DNA of 64,000 nt from Polyangiaceae bacterium (GCA_016933275.1 JAFGBI010000246.1:1-64000), one strand, 5' to 3'. Shown: positions 1 to 9,529, counted from the first letter of the stretch. Numbers and translations are program-made. Notes: a model not told the origin generated them from the sequence alone.

Positions 1-1476
1 CCAGACCAGGGTTCCGTCGCGACGGATCTTCCCGACGCCTTGGTGGCGACCCGAGACGATGATCGACTCGTCCGCCGTGGAGTAGGCTAGCCCGTTCTCG
101 TGGAGCCAGTCTCCCGCGCCCGGGGCCCAATCCTCTGGGTCGATGAACGTCGTCCGTGTGGGATCGAAGACCTGAGTGAGATCCCAGCCATTTTCTACCT
201 CGCCGGTGTCGGCGTCGATTTCGACGATGCGGTCCTGGATGGTGGACGCACCGTCTCTCGACGCGAGGACAAGGATGTTGCCGAAATGCTCGCTCCGGGT
301 CCCGGGGGGCACCCCTTCGCAGCTGTCCTCGCTGCCTATCTGCAAGATCTCGTGGTTCAACGTGTAGTCCGACAGCTGGAAGGCGCGCACGATGCGACCG
401 AGCTTCGAAACCTCGACGATCCTGTCGAAGGACCCGGTGAGGATGTTGCCGGTTGTCGAACGCCTCAGCGTGAACGTCTCACCCTTCGGCAGATCATCGA
501 GCCTCAGCGCCCAGCGGATGGCCCCACGCTCGTCGAAGGCGATCGATCGCGTCCAGTCGACGAACACGATAGGGGGATTGGGGTTCGGCTCTATGCTGAT
601 CTCGGCCACGGTCCACCCCGGTTCCATCAGCTCGGGAACAGCGGTCCTGACGTCGATGGTCGGGACCCAGGAGTCCTCTCCGGGCTTCACGAGGCGAGTC
701 TCGATCGTCAGCGTCAAATCGACGCCTTCTCGATCGACCAGGTCGACGTGGATGCGGACCTCGTTCTCACGGTCGGCATAGAGCCCGAGAACGGGCACAT
801 GGTAGCCGGGCTCGGCAAACGTCAGGTCCGAACTGTCCAGCTGGTTCGCGCGGTCGATGTCGGTTGGGGAATAGGCTCGCTCGAAGTCCTGTCCGCCATC
901 CTGCCCGACCACGACCACCTGGAAGCCCTGGACGGAGCGGGCCTCGATCCCACGAAGGTTTACGACCGCAACCAGGGGGCTGTTGCCGTAGGGATCGACC
1001 TGGACGTCGTACGCGCTCGCGGCCGCGCCCGCCGCGTTGGTGCCTCCGTCGGTACCGGCCGTACCGCCGTTTCCCGACGCGCCAGACGTATCCGCCGTGC
1101 CGCCGTTGCCCGCCGTGCCGCCGTTGCCCGCCGTGCCGCCGTTGCCCGCCGTGCCGCCGTTGCCCGCCGTGCCGCCGTTGCCCGCCGTGCTCGAGGTGTC
1201 ATTGGACTCGCTCGACCCCGAGTCGCACGCGAATGAACCCATTCCGACCGCCAGGAGGGCCAACCGTACCAGACGGACTACCTCGACCGTCTGCCGTCCA
1301 CTGCCTCTGCCCGACGGTGGCCGTACAAGAGCGCGATTGCGGGTGCCCAGCCATTGAGCCCAACCAGCGAAACCATTCTCCGTCCAATCATCCCTCCGCG
1401 CTCGCTCCATCCTCAGATGGTTCGTGCCGTCTCGATGCGCCAAATGAGCATTCCCAGCATCGCGCAACTTCGCCAT
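1..1476 (-). CDS. Arylsulfotransferase (ASST)-like lipoprotein, C-terminus cut by window edge
   Basis: Reading leftward, the protein has a hydrophobic segment ending in GSFAC (likely lipobox, Cys at about 1228), a linker of AGNGGT repeats (about 1080-1200), then a beta-rich domain. The motifs VDWTRSIAFDERGAIRW, DWLHENGLAY and SGRHQGVGKIRRDG resemble aryl-sulfate sulfotransferases, in which a conserved His in a six-bladed propeller receives the sulfuryl group; the His of SGRHQ sits where that family has one. Export and lipidation would place it at the cell envelope. The 3' end lies left of base 1. The start is uncertain: ATG at 1476 has GGAGG just upstream, ATG at 1410 is an alternative, and either gives an unusually long stretch before the hydrophobic core. 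It slightly overlaps a possible Cys-rich lipoprotein gene upstream, which would make them an operon. Confidence 0.72.
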   Translation of the reverse strand, partial: MAKLRDAGNAHLAHRDGTNHLRMERARRDDWTENGFAGWAQWLGTRNRALVRPPSGRGSGRQTVEVVRLVRLALLAVGMGSFACDSGSSESNDTSSTAGNGGTAGNGGTAGNGGTAGNGGTAGNGGTADTSGASGNGGTAGTDGGTNAAGAAASAYDVQVDPYGNSPLVAVVNLRGIEARSVQGFQVVVVGQDGGQDFERAYSPTDIDRANQLDSSDLTFAEPGYHVPVLGLYADRENEVRIHVDLVDREGVDLTLTIETRLVKPGEDSWVPTIDVRTAVPELMEPGWTVAEISIEPNPNPPIVFVDWTRSIAFDERGAIRWALRLDDLPKGETFTLRRSTTGNILTGSFDRIVEVSKLGRIVRAFQLSDYTLNHEILQIGSEDSCEGVPPGTRSEHFGNILVLASRDGASTIQDRIVEIDADTGEVENGWDLTQVFDPTRTTFIDPEDWAPGAGDWLHENGLAYSTADESIIVSGRHQGVGKIRRDGTLVW

Positions 1477-1816
1477 GACCCTCCGTCGGGATCCGTCTCG
1501 CCTCTTCTCTTCGCTTCATTATTTCATTTGGCCAGGAGCCAGGCTTTCGATCACTGCGCATCTGCGTTTGGTGCCATCGAACACCAGGACCCCGGCAGTG
1601 TTCGCCCCCTCGGTTCCCCCTCGGGTCAGGTCCCGCAGGGCAGTACGTGTTGCAGCCGGTGGCGCAGGGGTTCTCGCAAGTCTGCCCGCACCAGGGCATC
1701 GGCCAGGAGATGCAGCCTGAAATGGGCTCGGCCGAGTCCCGAGAGTTGAAGCACCCGGCGAGCGGCCCGACCACGACCGGGACGCCCCCGAGAAGGACCA
1801 GTCCCCTCGCCGCCAC
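1388..1816 (-). CDS. Possible small Cys-rich lipoprotein
   Basis: From GTG at 1816 the product begins MAARGLVLLGGVPVVVGPLAGC, a good signal peptide with lipobox LAGC. It is followed by a compact Cys-rich stretch (GCISWPMPWCGQTCENPC and ATGCNTYC) of the kind found in small disulfide-bonded secreted domains. After about residue 55 the sequence becomes compositionally plain and AT-richer, so the true gene may be shorter or frameshifted. It stops at 1388, inside the start region of the arylsulfotransferase-like gene, which would couple the two. No clear Shine-Dalgarno precedes the GTG. The signal peptide and Cys spacing are the support; no family is recognised. Confidence 0.38.
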   Translation of the reverse strand: MAARGLVLLGGVPVVVGPLAGCFNSRDSAEPISGCISWPMPWCGQTCENPCATGCNTYCPAGPDPRGNRGGEHCRGPGVRWHQTQMRSDRKPGSWPNEIMKRREEARRIPTEGHGEVARCWECSFGASRRHEPSEDGASAEG

Positions 1817-2051
1817 GGGGGCAACACCACGTGAGGTCGCGAGGGGCGCGGGGGGGTGGATCCCGAGCTCGCCCAGCGGCCGCGCGCTCGCGCGGATGGC
1901 GGGCACCAAATCCCTGACTTCAATCGTTTTTTGCCCAACGTCGCGAAGAAATCGCCCTTTCCTCCTCGGACAACGGTATGAGGGAAGAGAAGGTCTGGAT
2001 TCGACGTAGTGGCCAGAACACGGGTAGTAAGAGCCAGCAAGGGGTTGAGTG

Positions 2052-5000
2052 ATGCTAGACCGCGCGGTTGCGTCAGTTCTCTTTTTGAGCGCACTTGCTC
2101 TGACACAGGGTTGCACCATCACGTCTGGCGAGCCGGGCGAGCCGGACGAGACGGGCGGCACCGGCGCCGCCGCACCCGATGACACGGGAGGCCGGCCCTC
2201 GGGCGAGGCGGGCAGCCCCTCGGGTGAGGCGGGTAGCCCGTCGGGAGAAGCGGGCAACCCCGCCGGAGGAACGGCCGACCCCTCGGGTACGGCAGGCAAC
2301 CCCTCGGGTACGGCGGGCAACCCCGGTGGCGGTCCGTCGGGTGACGCCGGCAGTCCCACTGCCGGCGCGGGCGGGACGCGCGCGGGCGCGACGCTCCGTC
2401 CGCCACTCGGTCCGTTGGACGATGGCACGGGAGGCAGCGACGAGGTGGTTGCGCCCGAGGACGGGCCTGCCGTCGATGAGCTGTCCCGGGCCGCAGTGCG
2501 GATCATCCAGGAAGCGGACATCGTCCAGTTCAGTGGCAATCGACTGTACGCGATCTCCCGTGTCGGTGGCCTGTCGATCATCGACGTAGAAACCCGCGAT
2601 CGGTTGCGACTACTGGGCCTCTACCGCCTGCCCGAGGTCACGCCGTTCGAGATGTTCATTCGCGGCGAGAGGGTCATCGTCCTGTTCACCGGTGTCCCCG
2701 TCTACGACCCCGAAACCTATACCAACGAGACGACCAGCCGCGTGGTAGCACTCAACGTCGCGGATCCAGCCAACATCGTCGCGACCGACGAATTCGACGT
2801 TCCCGGCGAGATCTCCGACTCTCGGATCGTCGGCAACGCCCTCTACCTCGTCTCGTACAAGAATGAGCATTGCTACGACTGCGACCGGGTGGAAACCTCA
2901 GTCACGTCGCTCGACATCTCCAATCTCGGCGACATCGTCGAGGTCGAGCAATTGGCCTTTCCCGAAACCGAAGCGGGCTCCGGAAGCTACTCCCAGCGCA
3001 GCGTCACCGTGACTACGGACCGGATGTACGTCGGCGGGATTGGCGACACCGGCTACGATGGATCTGAAATCCAGGTGGTCGACATCTCGAGCCCAAGCGG
3101 CGACATGACCCTGGGCGACACTGTCGAAGTCGAGGGGAGTATCCTGAGCCGTTGGCAGATGGACGAGTACAATGGAGTGCTGCGCGTCGTCAGTCAGCCT
3201 CAATGGGACTCGTCGCAGCCACCGGTCATCCAGACCTTCCAGATCGACTCATCCACCAACCTGACACCACTGGGTCGAACGGAGATGGAGATCCCGGAAG
3301 GCGAGGACCTGCGCAGCGTGCGCTTCGACGACGATCGAGCCTACGCCATCACCTTCTTCGAGACCGATCCGCTCTTCACCATCGACCTCTCGGATCCAGC
3401 CAACCCACGTCAGGCGGGCGAACTGGAGATGCCTGGCTGGATCTACCATATGGAGCCCCGCGGCAACTTCATGCTGGGGCTGGGCTTCGACAACACGAAC
3501 GACGAAGGCTCGCTCAACGTGACGCTGATCGATGTGTCGGACATCGACCACCCTGCGTTGCTCGACCGGGCAAACTTCGGGGGGTCGTGGGCCAAGATCT
3601 CCGAGGATCAGAACCGCGTCCACAAGCTGTTCAACGTCGAGGACGAACTGGGGCTCGTCTTCGTGCCCTACAGCGGGTACACGAGCGGATGCGGGTCCTA
3701 CACGAGCGGCATCCAGATCATCGAGTACGACACGACGTCCTTGACCCTGCGCGGAGTCGCCCCTCAGGTCGGCACCGCGCGGCGCGCGAGGATCTACGAC
3801 GAGCGTCTGTTCGGCGTGTCCGAGGAACGGGTGCAGGTGTTCGACCTCGGTGATCTGGACCGCCCGGTAGAAACGGCGTCGCTTCCCCTGGTGCACCGCG
3901 TGCATCGCACCATCCCGGTCGGCGCGAAGGTGCTGCGGGTTCGCTCGGACTGGTGGACGCAGAGCGGCCAGGCGGATCTCACGACCCTTGAGGAGGTCGA
4001 GTCTCCTATGGTCGGCGAGCAGTTGAATCTGTCGGCCGCGCTCTACGACGAGGCCACCGAGGACAACGCCTGCGACTACTACGACTACGACTTCATCAGG
4101 AACGCGCCAGCGTTCGCCTTCGGGTCGCACGTCGCGATGGTCGTGTCACATCACGACGTCGAAGGCTCCGTCACCGACATCCTGGTCCTCGACACGAGCG
4201 GCGACGTGCCCGCGGTTTCTGCCAAGCTGCGGCTCGACTTCCCGCTGCGGGTCACGGATCTCGGTCCGAACGTGGTGCAGGTTCGAGACTCCCTGGTCCT
4301 GCTCCGCGCAGGCGCGGCGAGCGGTGAGTTGGTCGAGAACGTGGTCGAGGTCGTGGATCTGAGCGACCCGACGAGTCCGCACCGACTCTCCCCGATCGAA
4401 CGAGCCGCCGCCTGGGGGACGACCGGCTTCTACGTGGACGGCACCGATGTGCTGCTCGGGTACTATGACACCAGCGGACCGGACGACACCCTGATGTTCT
4501 TCGTCGATCGAATAGGCATCGAAGATCCCTCGGACCCCGACGTGAGCGAACCGTTGAGCATCCCTGGTCTCCTGTTGGGTCCGACGGGGGAGCACCTGTT
4601 GACGGTCGATTTCGCCGACGTGGTGGTGAACGGCGTCTCATGGACGACCTGCTACTACGAGTACGGCGGGCAGTGGGAAAGCGAGGACGAAACCTGCGCC
4701 TACAGCGAGCGGACCCTCAAGCTCGTGTCGCAAGCGGGAGCGGCGCTGTCAGAGCAGGTTCTCGATTCCAACCTGCAGCTTGCCGCGATCCATCGGGGTG
4801 AGGATCGCTCATTCCTGCCAGCGGTCGTCTACGCCGACTACTCGGAGAAGATGCTCATCGTGGGGGCGGATGGGGACGAACTCACGACCAACCTCATCGA
4901 TCTGGACGCGCGTCCCTTCTCCTCGCAGCCCGTCGGTTCGAGTCTCTACTTCTTGAAGGGGGGGGAGTTTACCCTCCTCGACGCGACGAACGTCGCGGAT

Positions 5001-5120
5001 CCGACGGAAACCGCAATTCAAGCCCTATACTCGACCAATCCCAATCACCTGGCGTTGACCAGCACGCATGCGGTCGTGGCCCTGGACGACTACGGCGTGC
5101 AGCTGATCGAGCTTCCATGA
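2052..5120 (+). CDS. Secreted beta-propeller lipoprotein
   Basis: About 1022 residues. A signal peptide ends in lipobox LTQGC (Cys21), followed by a low-complexity linker built of SGEAGS/SGTAGN units (about residues 25-120). The rest is beta-propeller: repeated blade-like segments such as GNRLYAISRVGGLSIIDV, NALYLVSYKN and GRTEMEIPEGEDLRSVRFDD, in the style of the secreted 'beta propeller domain' (PF09826/LVIVD-like) proteins. Several Cys pairs (HCYDCD, TSGCGSY, TTCYYEYG) suit an oxidising compartment. ATG at 2052 is preceded by AAGGGG about seven bases upstream; GTG at 2049 is the alternative. It is the first of six closely spaced genes for exported proteins, so it probably acts as a surface scaffold or binding protein with them. 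The ligand is unknown. Confidence 0.82.
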   Translation: MLDRAVASVLFLSALALTQGCTITSGEPGEPDETGGTGAAAPDDTGGRPSGEAGSPSGEAGSPSGEAGNPAGGTADPSGTAGNPSGTAGNPGGGPSGDAGSPTAGAGGTRAGATLRPPLGPLDDGTGGSDEVVAPEDGPAVDELSRAAVRIIQEADIVQFSGNRLYAISRVGGLSIIDVETRDRLRLLGLYRLPEVTPFEMFIRGERVIVLFTGVPVYDPETYTNETTSRVVALNVADPANIVATDEFDVPGEISDSRIVGNALYLVSYKNEHCYDCDRVETSVTSLDISNLGDIVEVEQLAFPETEAGSGSYSQRSVTVTTDRMYVGGIGDTGYDGSEIQVVDISSPSGDMTLGDTVEVEGSILSRWQMDEYNGVLRVVSQPQWDSSQPPVIQTFQIDSSTNLTPLGRTEMEIPEGEDLRSVRFDDDRAYAITFFETDPLFTIDLSDPANPRQAGELEMPGWIYHMEPRGNFMLGLGFDNTNDEGSLNVTLIDVSDIDHPALLDRANFGGSWAKISEDQNRVHKLFNVEDELGLVFVPYSGYTSGCGSYTSGIQIIEYDTTSLTLRGVAPQVGTARRARIYDERLFGVSEERVQVFDLGDLDRPVETASLPLVHRVHRTIPVGAKVLRVRSDWWTQSGQADLTTLEEVESPMVGEQLNLSAALYDEATEDNACDYYDYDFIRNAPAFAFGSHVAMVVSHHDVEGSVTDILVLDTSGDVPAVSAKLRLDFPLRVTDLGPNVVQVRDSLVLLRAGAASGELVENVVEVVDLSDPTSPHRLSPIERAAAWGTTGFYVDGTDVLLGYYDTSGPDDTLMFFVDRIGIEDPSDPDVSEPLSIPGLLLGPTGEHLLTVDFADVVVNGVSWTTCYYEYGGQWESEDETCAYSERTLKLVSQAGAALSEQVLDSNLQLAAIHRGEDRSFLPAVVYADYSEKMLIVGADGDELTTNLIDLDARPFSSQPVGSSLYFLKGGEFTLLDATNVADPTETAIQALYSTNPNHLALTSTHAVVALDDYGVQLIELP

Positions 5121-5136
5121 GGTAGGAACCGGTCCC

Positions 5137-5772
5137 ATGCGAAACGCCATCTCCGCGCTCCTCGTCCTCGTGGCAGCCCTCCTGGCGTGCAAGCAGCCCA
5201 GCTCCGATCGGAAGACCCACGACGACGCCGATCCACGCCCCGCCGCCAAGCCGGAGTCCGCCGTCGAGACGGCGTCCGCGGCCGTGGCAGCGGCGGACCA
5301 GACGACGGAGGGGTCGGGGTCGCAGGACGGCGGGGACGCGCCAGCCACACCCGCGAGCGCAGCGGTTGCCCCGCCGACAGGAGCGCCGGGGTCGACCGCC
5401 GCGCTCGTCCCAGCTACCGCGTCGCCCGGGTCAGGTCTCGCGAAGACCAGCGCCGGTACGACTGCCACCGCCACCGCCGCGGCAACCGCGCGTCCCCCCG
5501 CCACCGCCGCGGCAACCGCGCGTCCCACCGCCACGGCCACAGCGACCGCGCGTCCCACCGCCACCGCCGCGGCGACCGCGCGTCCCACCGCCACGGCCAC
5601 GGCGACCGCGCGTCCCACCGCCACGGCCACAGCGGCCGTTTCGACCACCAAGCCGCCCAAGACGCGACCGGGGTTCCTCAGTCCGGGACTGTCTGGCTCC
5701 GATCGATCCGGGGGGTCCGACTCGAGCCGTCGCCGGACGACGGATGCGCCCACACGCCCTGGAGCCGAATAG
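5137..5772 (+). CDS. Lipoprotein with Thr/Ala decapeptide repeats
   Basis: The product starts MRNAISALLVLVAALLAC, a classical lipoprotein signal (Cys18). Most of the mature chain is low complexity; residues about 108-165 are five copies of a ten-residue unit of the type ATARPTATAT, encoded by a 30-bp tandem repeat. The tail is Ser/Arg/Gly rich. No enzymatic domain is seen. A Thr/Ala/Pro-rich rod like this could serve as an extended, possibly glycosylated stalk, but that is inference. It sits 16 bases after the propeller gene and its TAG is directly followed by the ATG of the protease gene, so it belongs to the same transcript. Copy number of the 30-bp repeat may vary between strains. Confidence 0.72.
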   Translation: MRNAISALLVLVAALLACKQPSSDRKTHDDADPRPAAKPESAVETASAAVAAADQTTEGSGSQDGGDAPATPASAAVAPPTGAPGSTAALVPATASPGSGLAKTSAGTTATATAAATARPPATAAATARPTATATATARPTATAAATARPTATATATARPTATATAAVSTTKPPKTRPGFLSPGLSGSDRSGGSDSSRRRTTDAPTRPGAE

Positions 5773-8448
5773 ATGTGGTACCGCGCAGACCCTGCCCCCA
5801 ACCGGAAATGCCACTGGGTGAGGTTCGCCACCTCGGTCGCCGTGCTCTTGGGCCTAGTCGTGGACGGATGCGCGATCGTCGAAACCGACCCCGATGGGGA
5901 GGATGGGACGACCGGCACGGGCGGCAGGGAGACGCCGGCGACTGGTGGGATGGAAGCCGGTGGAGAGGCTAGCGTCGGTGGCGTCAGCGCTGGGGCCAAC
6001 GGGAACCAGGCCGGCTCGGTCGAAGATGGGGGCGGCCGCCACCAGGCAGGCTCGACCGGCACTGGGGGTAGCGGGAACGAGGCGGGTTCAGTCGGCGCTG
6101 GGGGCAGCAGCAACGAGGCGGGCTCCCTCGGGTGTGGGGGAGTCACCGAAGCGGGTACCTGCGACGGCACGGAGCTCGTCGTCTGCCAGGATGACACCCT
6201 GACCCGGATCGATTGCGCCCAGGTGGGGGCCTTGTGCAGGCTCGGGCCTGACGGTGCGGAGTGTGCCGACCTGAGTCGCGCGACGATGGCGTGTGGCACG
6301 CTCACCGAATTGGGCACCTGCGAGGAAGGTGAGCTCCTCCGCTATTGCGACACCACGGGCCTGGTCGAGAGCGCCCAAACGATCAACTGTGCGGCCTACG
6401 GTCGGCTCTGCGACCCCACGGCGGCGAGCGACGGAGGTGCGGCCTGTGTTTCTCATGGCCCCTGCGGCGAAGTCGACGAGAACGGGACGTGCGCGGGAAA
6501 CGAGCTGCGCTTCTGCGAGGAGGGTGAGCTCTTCGTCTTCGACTGTGGGGTGGACGAGTGCCGCGTCGTGGGAGGCTTCGCCGACTGTTTCCTCCCTGGC
6601 GTCACCGATGGCTGCGGAACCGAGACGGCCGGAGGGCGGTGCGACGGCAACGTCCACGTGAGCTGTCTGGGTGGCGTGGTCACCAGGGAGGAATGTGACA
6701 CCCTCGGCCTCGAGTGTCAGTCGGCAGCAGAGAGTGCCGGATGTGAGCGAGGGACTGCGTGCCCCGCCGCATGCCCAGGTGGAACAAGCTGCGACGGTGG
6801 ACTCTGTGTCCCCGAATCGGCCGCCAGTCGCGCCTGGACCGTGATGGTCTACATGGTCGGGGACAACAACCTGTCGGACGCGGCCTACCTGGATCTCGCA
6901 GAGATGGAGGCCGTAGGATCGACCGATGATGTGCAGATCGTCTCCCAGGTCGAGTTCTCCCAGGTCTTCTCGCTGCTGACGCCGAGCGAGTATCGAGCAG
7001 ATACCTACCGAGTCGCCATTGCCGCCGATGGCGACGACACGGCGGTGGGGAGCTTGGCAGATGCCGAGTCGTTGGGGGACGTCGACATGGCCGACCCCGC
7101 GACGCTGGAGGGCTTCCTCCGTTGGGCGGTGGAGACCTACCCGGCGCAGCGCACGGCGTTGGTCTTCTGGGACCACGGCGAGGGCTACAAGGGGGGATTT
7201 TTCGACAGCACCGCCGACCGCACCATGAGCATCCGGGACATGATCGATGGCGTGCGCGAGGCCGGGGTGCACCTCGATCTGTTGGCGTTCGATGCCTGTC
7301 TGATGGGGATGCACGAGATCGCCTATGGGTTCCGCGGCTTCGCGAACGTCATGGTGGCATCGGAGGAGACGGTGCCCGGGACGGGGTTCCCATACGAGTC
7401 CATCCTAACGAATCTGACGGCGAGCCCCGGGATGACCGCAATGGAGCTCGGGGCCCAGGTGGTGCAAGACTACACCGACCACTACTCGGTCGGGCTGCGG
7501 GCCCGGTCGGTGACGATGGCGACGTTGGATCTCGGCAAGGCGAAGGCTCTCAATGAGGAGCTGGCAAGCTTCGCTCGGACCGTGGGCGACGACCTCGCCT
7601 CCCATCGGGCCGCCGTCCAGTCGGCGCTCCGAGCCGATACCACACTCCGCTTCACCGACCCCGACTCCGCCGATGTCTTGGGAGCGCTGGCGTCGTTCGG
7701 AGTCATCGAGGGAGACATCGGGACCGCCGCAAACGATCTCGCGTCGTTCATCGGGACCGAGGGGATCATCATGACGAGCCAGGCGACGGGCATCGTCGAG
7801 GCCGCGACGGGACTGGCGCTCTACCTCCCCGAGAATGCCTTCAGTGCCTACACGACAGGGACGTTCGAGGACTACCGTAGCCGGACGAGCTTCCTCCCGC
7901 TCGAGCCCTGGCACGCGCTCGTGGCGCGGCTCACCAACGACACCGACACCGGCGGTGCCCCCGTCTCGGGCGATGCCGCTGACACCTTCAGTCTCGTTCT
8001 CTCGTGGGCAAGCGAGCCCGATGGTGTCGAGTCGGAGGCCGACCTGGATCTCTATGTCTACGAGCCCAACGGAGATTTCGCGACGCCGCCCAACGGCACG
8101 ACGAGCACGAACGGCATGCTCTCGGCCGACTCCTACGATTCGGGGGTCCCACGCGAGTCCTATGACCTCAAAGCGGATCACCAGAGTGGTCGCTACATCG
8201 TTCTGGTGCACTTCTATTCGGGTCCCGAGGGAGAGCAGGCCTACCCGCGGCTCCAGGTCATCCAGCCCGATCTGACGGGTGGCAGCCGCACGCTGCTGCG
8301 CGGCAAGGTCGAGGAACACGAACTCTTGGAGTACCCGATGGACAGCTCGGTGCCGCTCGTCACGACCATCGACGAAGGCAACGTGCAGCAGGTGTACGAC
8401 CTCGATTTCTCGGACATCTGGTGGGCGGTCAACATCGAGGTCCGATGA
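5773..8448 (+). CDS. Clostripain-family (C11) cysteine protease lipoprotein
   Basis: 891 residues. The N-terminus is a lipoprotein signal (lipobox VVDGC, Cys33) and a Gly/Ser/Ala linker, followed by several Cys-rich modules (about 115-345) of the pattern GTCxGxELxxCxxGxLxxxDC. Residues about 355-720 match peptidase family C11: WTVMVYMVGDNNLSD opens the domain, VFWDHGEGYKGGFF carries the candidate catalytic His and LLAFDACLMGMHEIA the catalytic Cys. A C-terminal beta domain (about 725-890, with SEADLDLYVYEPNGDF) resembles bacterial prepeptidase C-terminal or YfaP-like modules. Family members cleave after Arg/Lys and often self-activate. Being lipidated, it should act at the outer surface or periplasm, perhaps processing its operon partners. 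Both catalytic residues look intact. Confidence 0.9.
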   Translation: MWYRADPAPNRKCHWVRFATSVAVLLGLVVDGCAIVETDPDGEDGTTGTGGRETPATGGMEAGGEASVGGVSAGANGNQAGSVEDGGGRHQAGSTGTGGSGNEAGSVGAGGSSNEAGSLGCGGVTEAGTCDGTELVVCQDDTLTRIDCAQVGALCRLGPDGAECADLSRATMACGTLTELGTCEEGELLRYCDTTGLVESAQTINCAAYGRLCDPTAASDGGAACVSHGPCGEVDENGTCAGNELRFCEEGELFVFDCGVDECRVVGGFADCFLPGVTDGCGTETAGGRCDGNVHVSCLGGVVTREECDTLGLECQSAAESAGCERGTACPAACPGGTSCDGGLCVPESAASRAWTVMVYMVGDNNLSDAAYLDLAEMEAVGSTDDVQIVSQVEFSQVFSLLTPSEYRADTYRVAIAADGDDTAVGSLADAESLGDVDMADPATLEGFLRWAVETYPAQRTALVFWDHGEGYKGGFFDSTADRTMSIRDMIDGVREAGVHLDLLAFDACLMGMHEIAYGFRGFANVMVASEETVPGTGFPYESILTNLTASPGMTAMELGAQVVQDYTDHYSVGLRARSVTMATLDLGKAKALNEELASFARTVGDDLASHRAAVQSALRADTTLRFTDPDSADVLGALASFGVIEGDIGTAANDLASFIGTEGIIMTSQATGIVEAATGLALYLPENAFSAYTTGTFEDYRSRTSFLPLEPWHALVARLTNDTDTGGAPVSGDAADTFSLVLSWASEPDGVESEADLDLYVYEPNGDFATPPNGTTSTNGMLSADSYDSGVPRESYDLKADHQSGRYIVLVHFYSGPEGEQAYPRLQVIQPDLTGGSRTLLRGKVEEHELLEYPMDSSVPLVTTIDEGNVQQVYDLDFSDIWWAVNIEVR

Positions 8449-8939
8449 TCCAGCGGGGGAAATGGTCACCGTGCTGGGCGCTTCTGGCGGCTGGAGCCGC
8501 GTGCCAGTCGGGAGTGAAGAGCGGCAGCGGGGCTGTGTCGGCCCAGCCCGCCCCGGAGGGTGCCGTGGAACCGGTGGCGCTCGCATCGGCGACGATGCAG
8601 CCGCCATTGGCCGCGAGAGCCCCGGACGGGGCGGCGGCCACACCCCCTGCATCGGTAGCCGGGGCGCGGTCCGCCCAAGTAGGGACGGACGTCGTGGTGA
8701 CAGGGCTCTTCCTCGGCTGGAAAGGGCCGTGCAAAGGGGTTCCCCCATCACGCTCGGCCTGGCATCTGGCGGATGGCGCTGCCGCCGACGCTCCTTGTCT
8801 CTACGTGGACGGAAGGCTGCCAGACGGCGCCAGCGCGACCAACCCTCCCGCAGGTTTTCGGGTGACGGTGACCGGACGGGTCCGCGCGAGCGACTCGGGC
8901 CGATTCCTGGAGGCGTCTGCCGTGGAGCGAGCGCCGTGA
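8445..8939 (+). CDS. Small lipoprotein, possible OB-fold
   Basis: The ATG at 8445 overlaps the stop of the protease gene (ATGA), indicating translational coupling. The product starts MIQRGKWSPCWALLAAGAAC, a lipoprotein signal with Cys20. After an Ala/Pro-rich linker, residues about 80-164 form a compact beta domain (VGTDVVVTGLFLGWKGPC, FRVTVTGRVRASDSGRFLEA). This order of strands, including a VTVTGRV strand, is reminiscent of small OB-fold or BOF-like periplasmic domains, but the match is only by eye. Two Cys could form a disulfide. Function unknown; the coupling argues for a role with the protease. Confidence 0.68.
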   Translation: MIQRGKWSPCWALLAAGAACQSGVKSGSGAVSAQPAPEGAVEPVALASATMQPPLAARAPDGAAATPPASVAGARSAQVGTDVVVTGLFLGWKGPCKGVPPSRSAWHLADGAAADAPCLYVDGRLPDGASATNPPAGFRVTVTGRVRASDSGRFLEASAVERAP

Positions 8940-9496
8940 AGGCTCGCATCCTCGGTGGTGGCGGCGCCGGCGTGCTCCTACTGGCGGGGGGCATCTGGTG
9001 GCTGTCGCCTTCCTGGACAGACGGCGCCGCGAAGAAGGGGGCGACGGGCGCGGACGGATCGCGGTCTACTCCGACCGTCGGCTCGCGTCCGTCCGACCCT
9101 CCCGCGCCCGTGGCGCCTGCCGCCCGCGCCACGCGCGGACGAACGGCGGTGGATCGCGCGCCCGAGACCCGAGTCCGGGGGCCCCGAACGAGCCTCTTCA
9201 ACGAGCCCCCACGCGGCGGCCCGTTCGAACGCGCGCTGGTTTCGCCATCGATGGTGGCGATGAGCGGGGGAAACCTCGAGCGGCTCCGTGATGCCACCGC
9301 TCGTTCCGAGGATCGCGCGACGCGGGCGGGCCGCCTCGATGGGCGGCTCGCCGCTCGCCTCGCTGCCCTCCGCACCGATCCCGCCGCGGATCGCGAAGTC
9401 ATCGCAACGCTCGAGAGGAATCTCGCCCGGCGCCGCACGCTGGAGAAACGAACGGCGCCGTCGCCGTCCGCTCGCCGCACGCGGTGGGCGGACTAA
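8936..9496 (+). CDS. Membrane-anchored protein with helical C-terminus
   Basis: GTG at 8936 overlaps the preceding stop (GTGA). The 186-residue product begins with a short positively charged end and one hydrophobic segment (ILGGGGAGVLLLAGGIWWL), probably a non-cleaved anchor. It continues with a Pro/Ala/Arg-rich linker and an Arg/Glu/Ala-rich C-terminus (residues about 105-186, e.g. LARRRTLEKR) likely to be helical or coiled. No family recognised. Its position between two lipoprotein genes and the stop/start overlap make it part of the surface-protein operon; it could be a factor that docks the others to the membrane. Confidence 0.62.
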   Translation: MKARILGGGGAGVLLLAGGIWWLSPSWTDGAAKKGATGADGSRSTPTVGSRPSDPPAPVAPAARATRGRTAVDRAPETRVRGPRTSLFNEPPRGGPFERALVSPSMVAMSGGNLERLRDATARSEDRATRAGRLDGRLAARLAALRTDPAADREVIATLERNLARRRTLEKRTAPSPSARRTRWAD

Positions 9497-9529
9497 TTCC
9501 CTTGGCGACTCGTGAGAGGAGATGGATTG

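Noticed and set aside
100-1236. Long + strand open frame with RRAAVARRAAVA repeats
   Set aside because: It is the antisense image of the AGNGGT linker and the arylsulfotransferase-like domain on the minus strand; composition is Arg/Asp skewed with no domain.
5025-6317. Minus-strand frame with AVAVAVGRAVA repeats
   Set aside because: Reverse image of the Thr/Ala decapeptide repeat gene; the + strand version has a signal peptide and abuts its neighbours.
7405-9480. 691-codon minus-strand open frame
   Set aside because: Lies antisense to the protease, small lipoprotein and anchored protein genes, all of which have signal peptides and coupled starts; the antisense product is Arg/Pro-rich without family resemblance.
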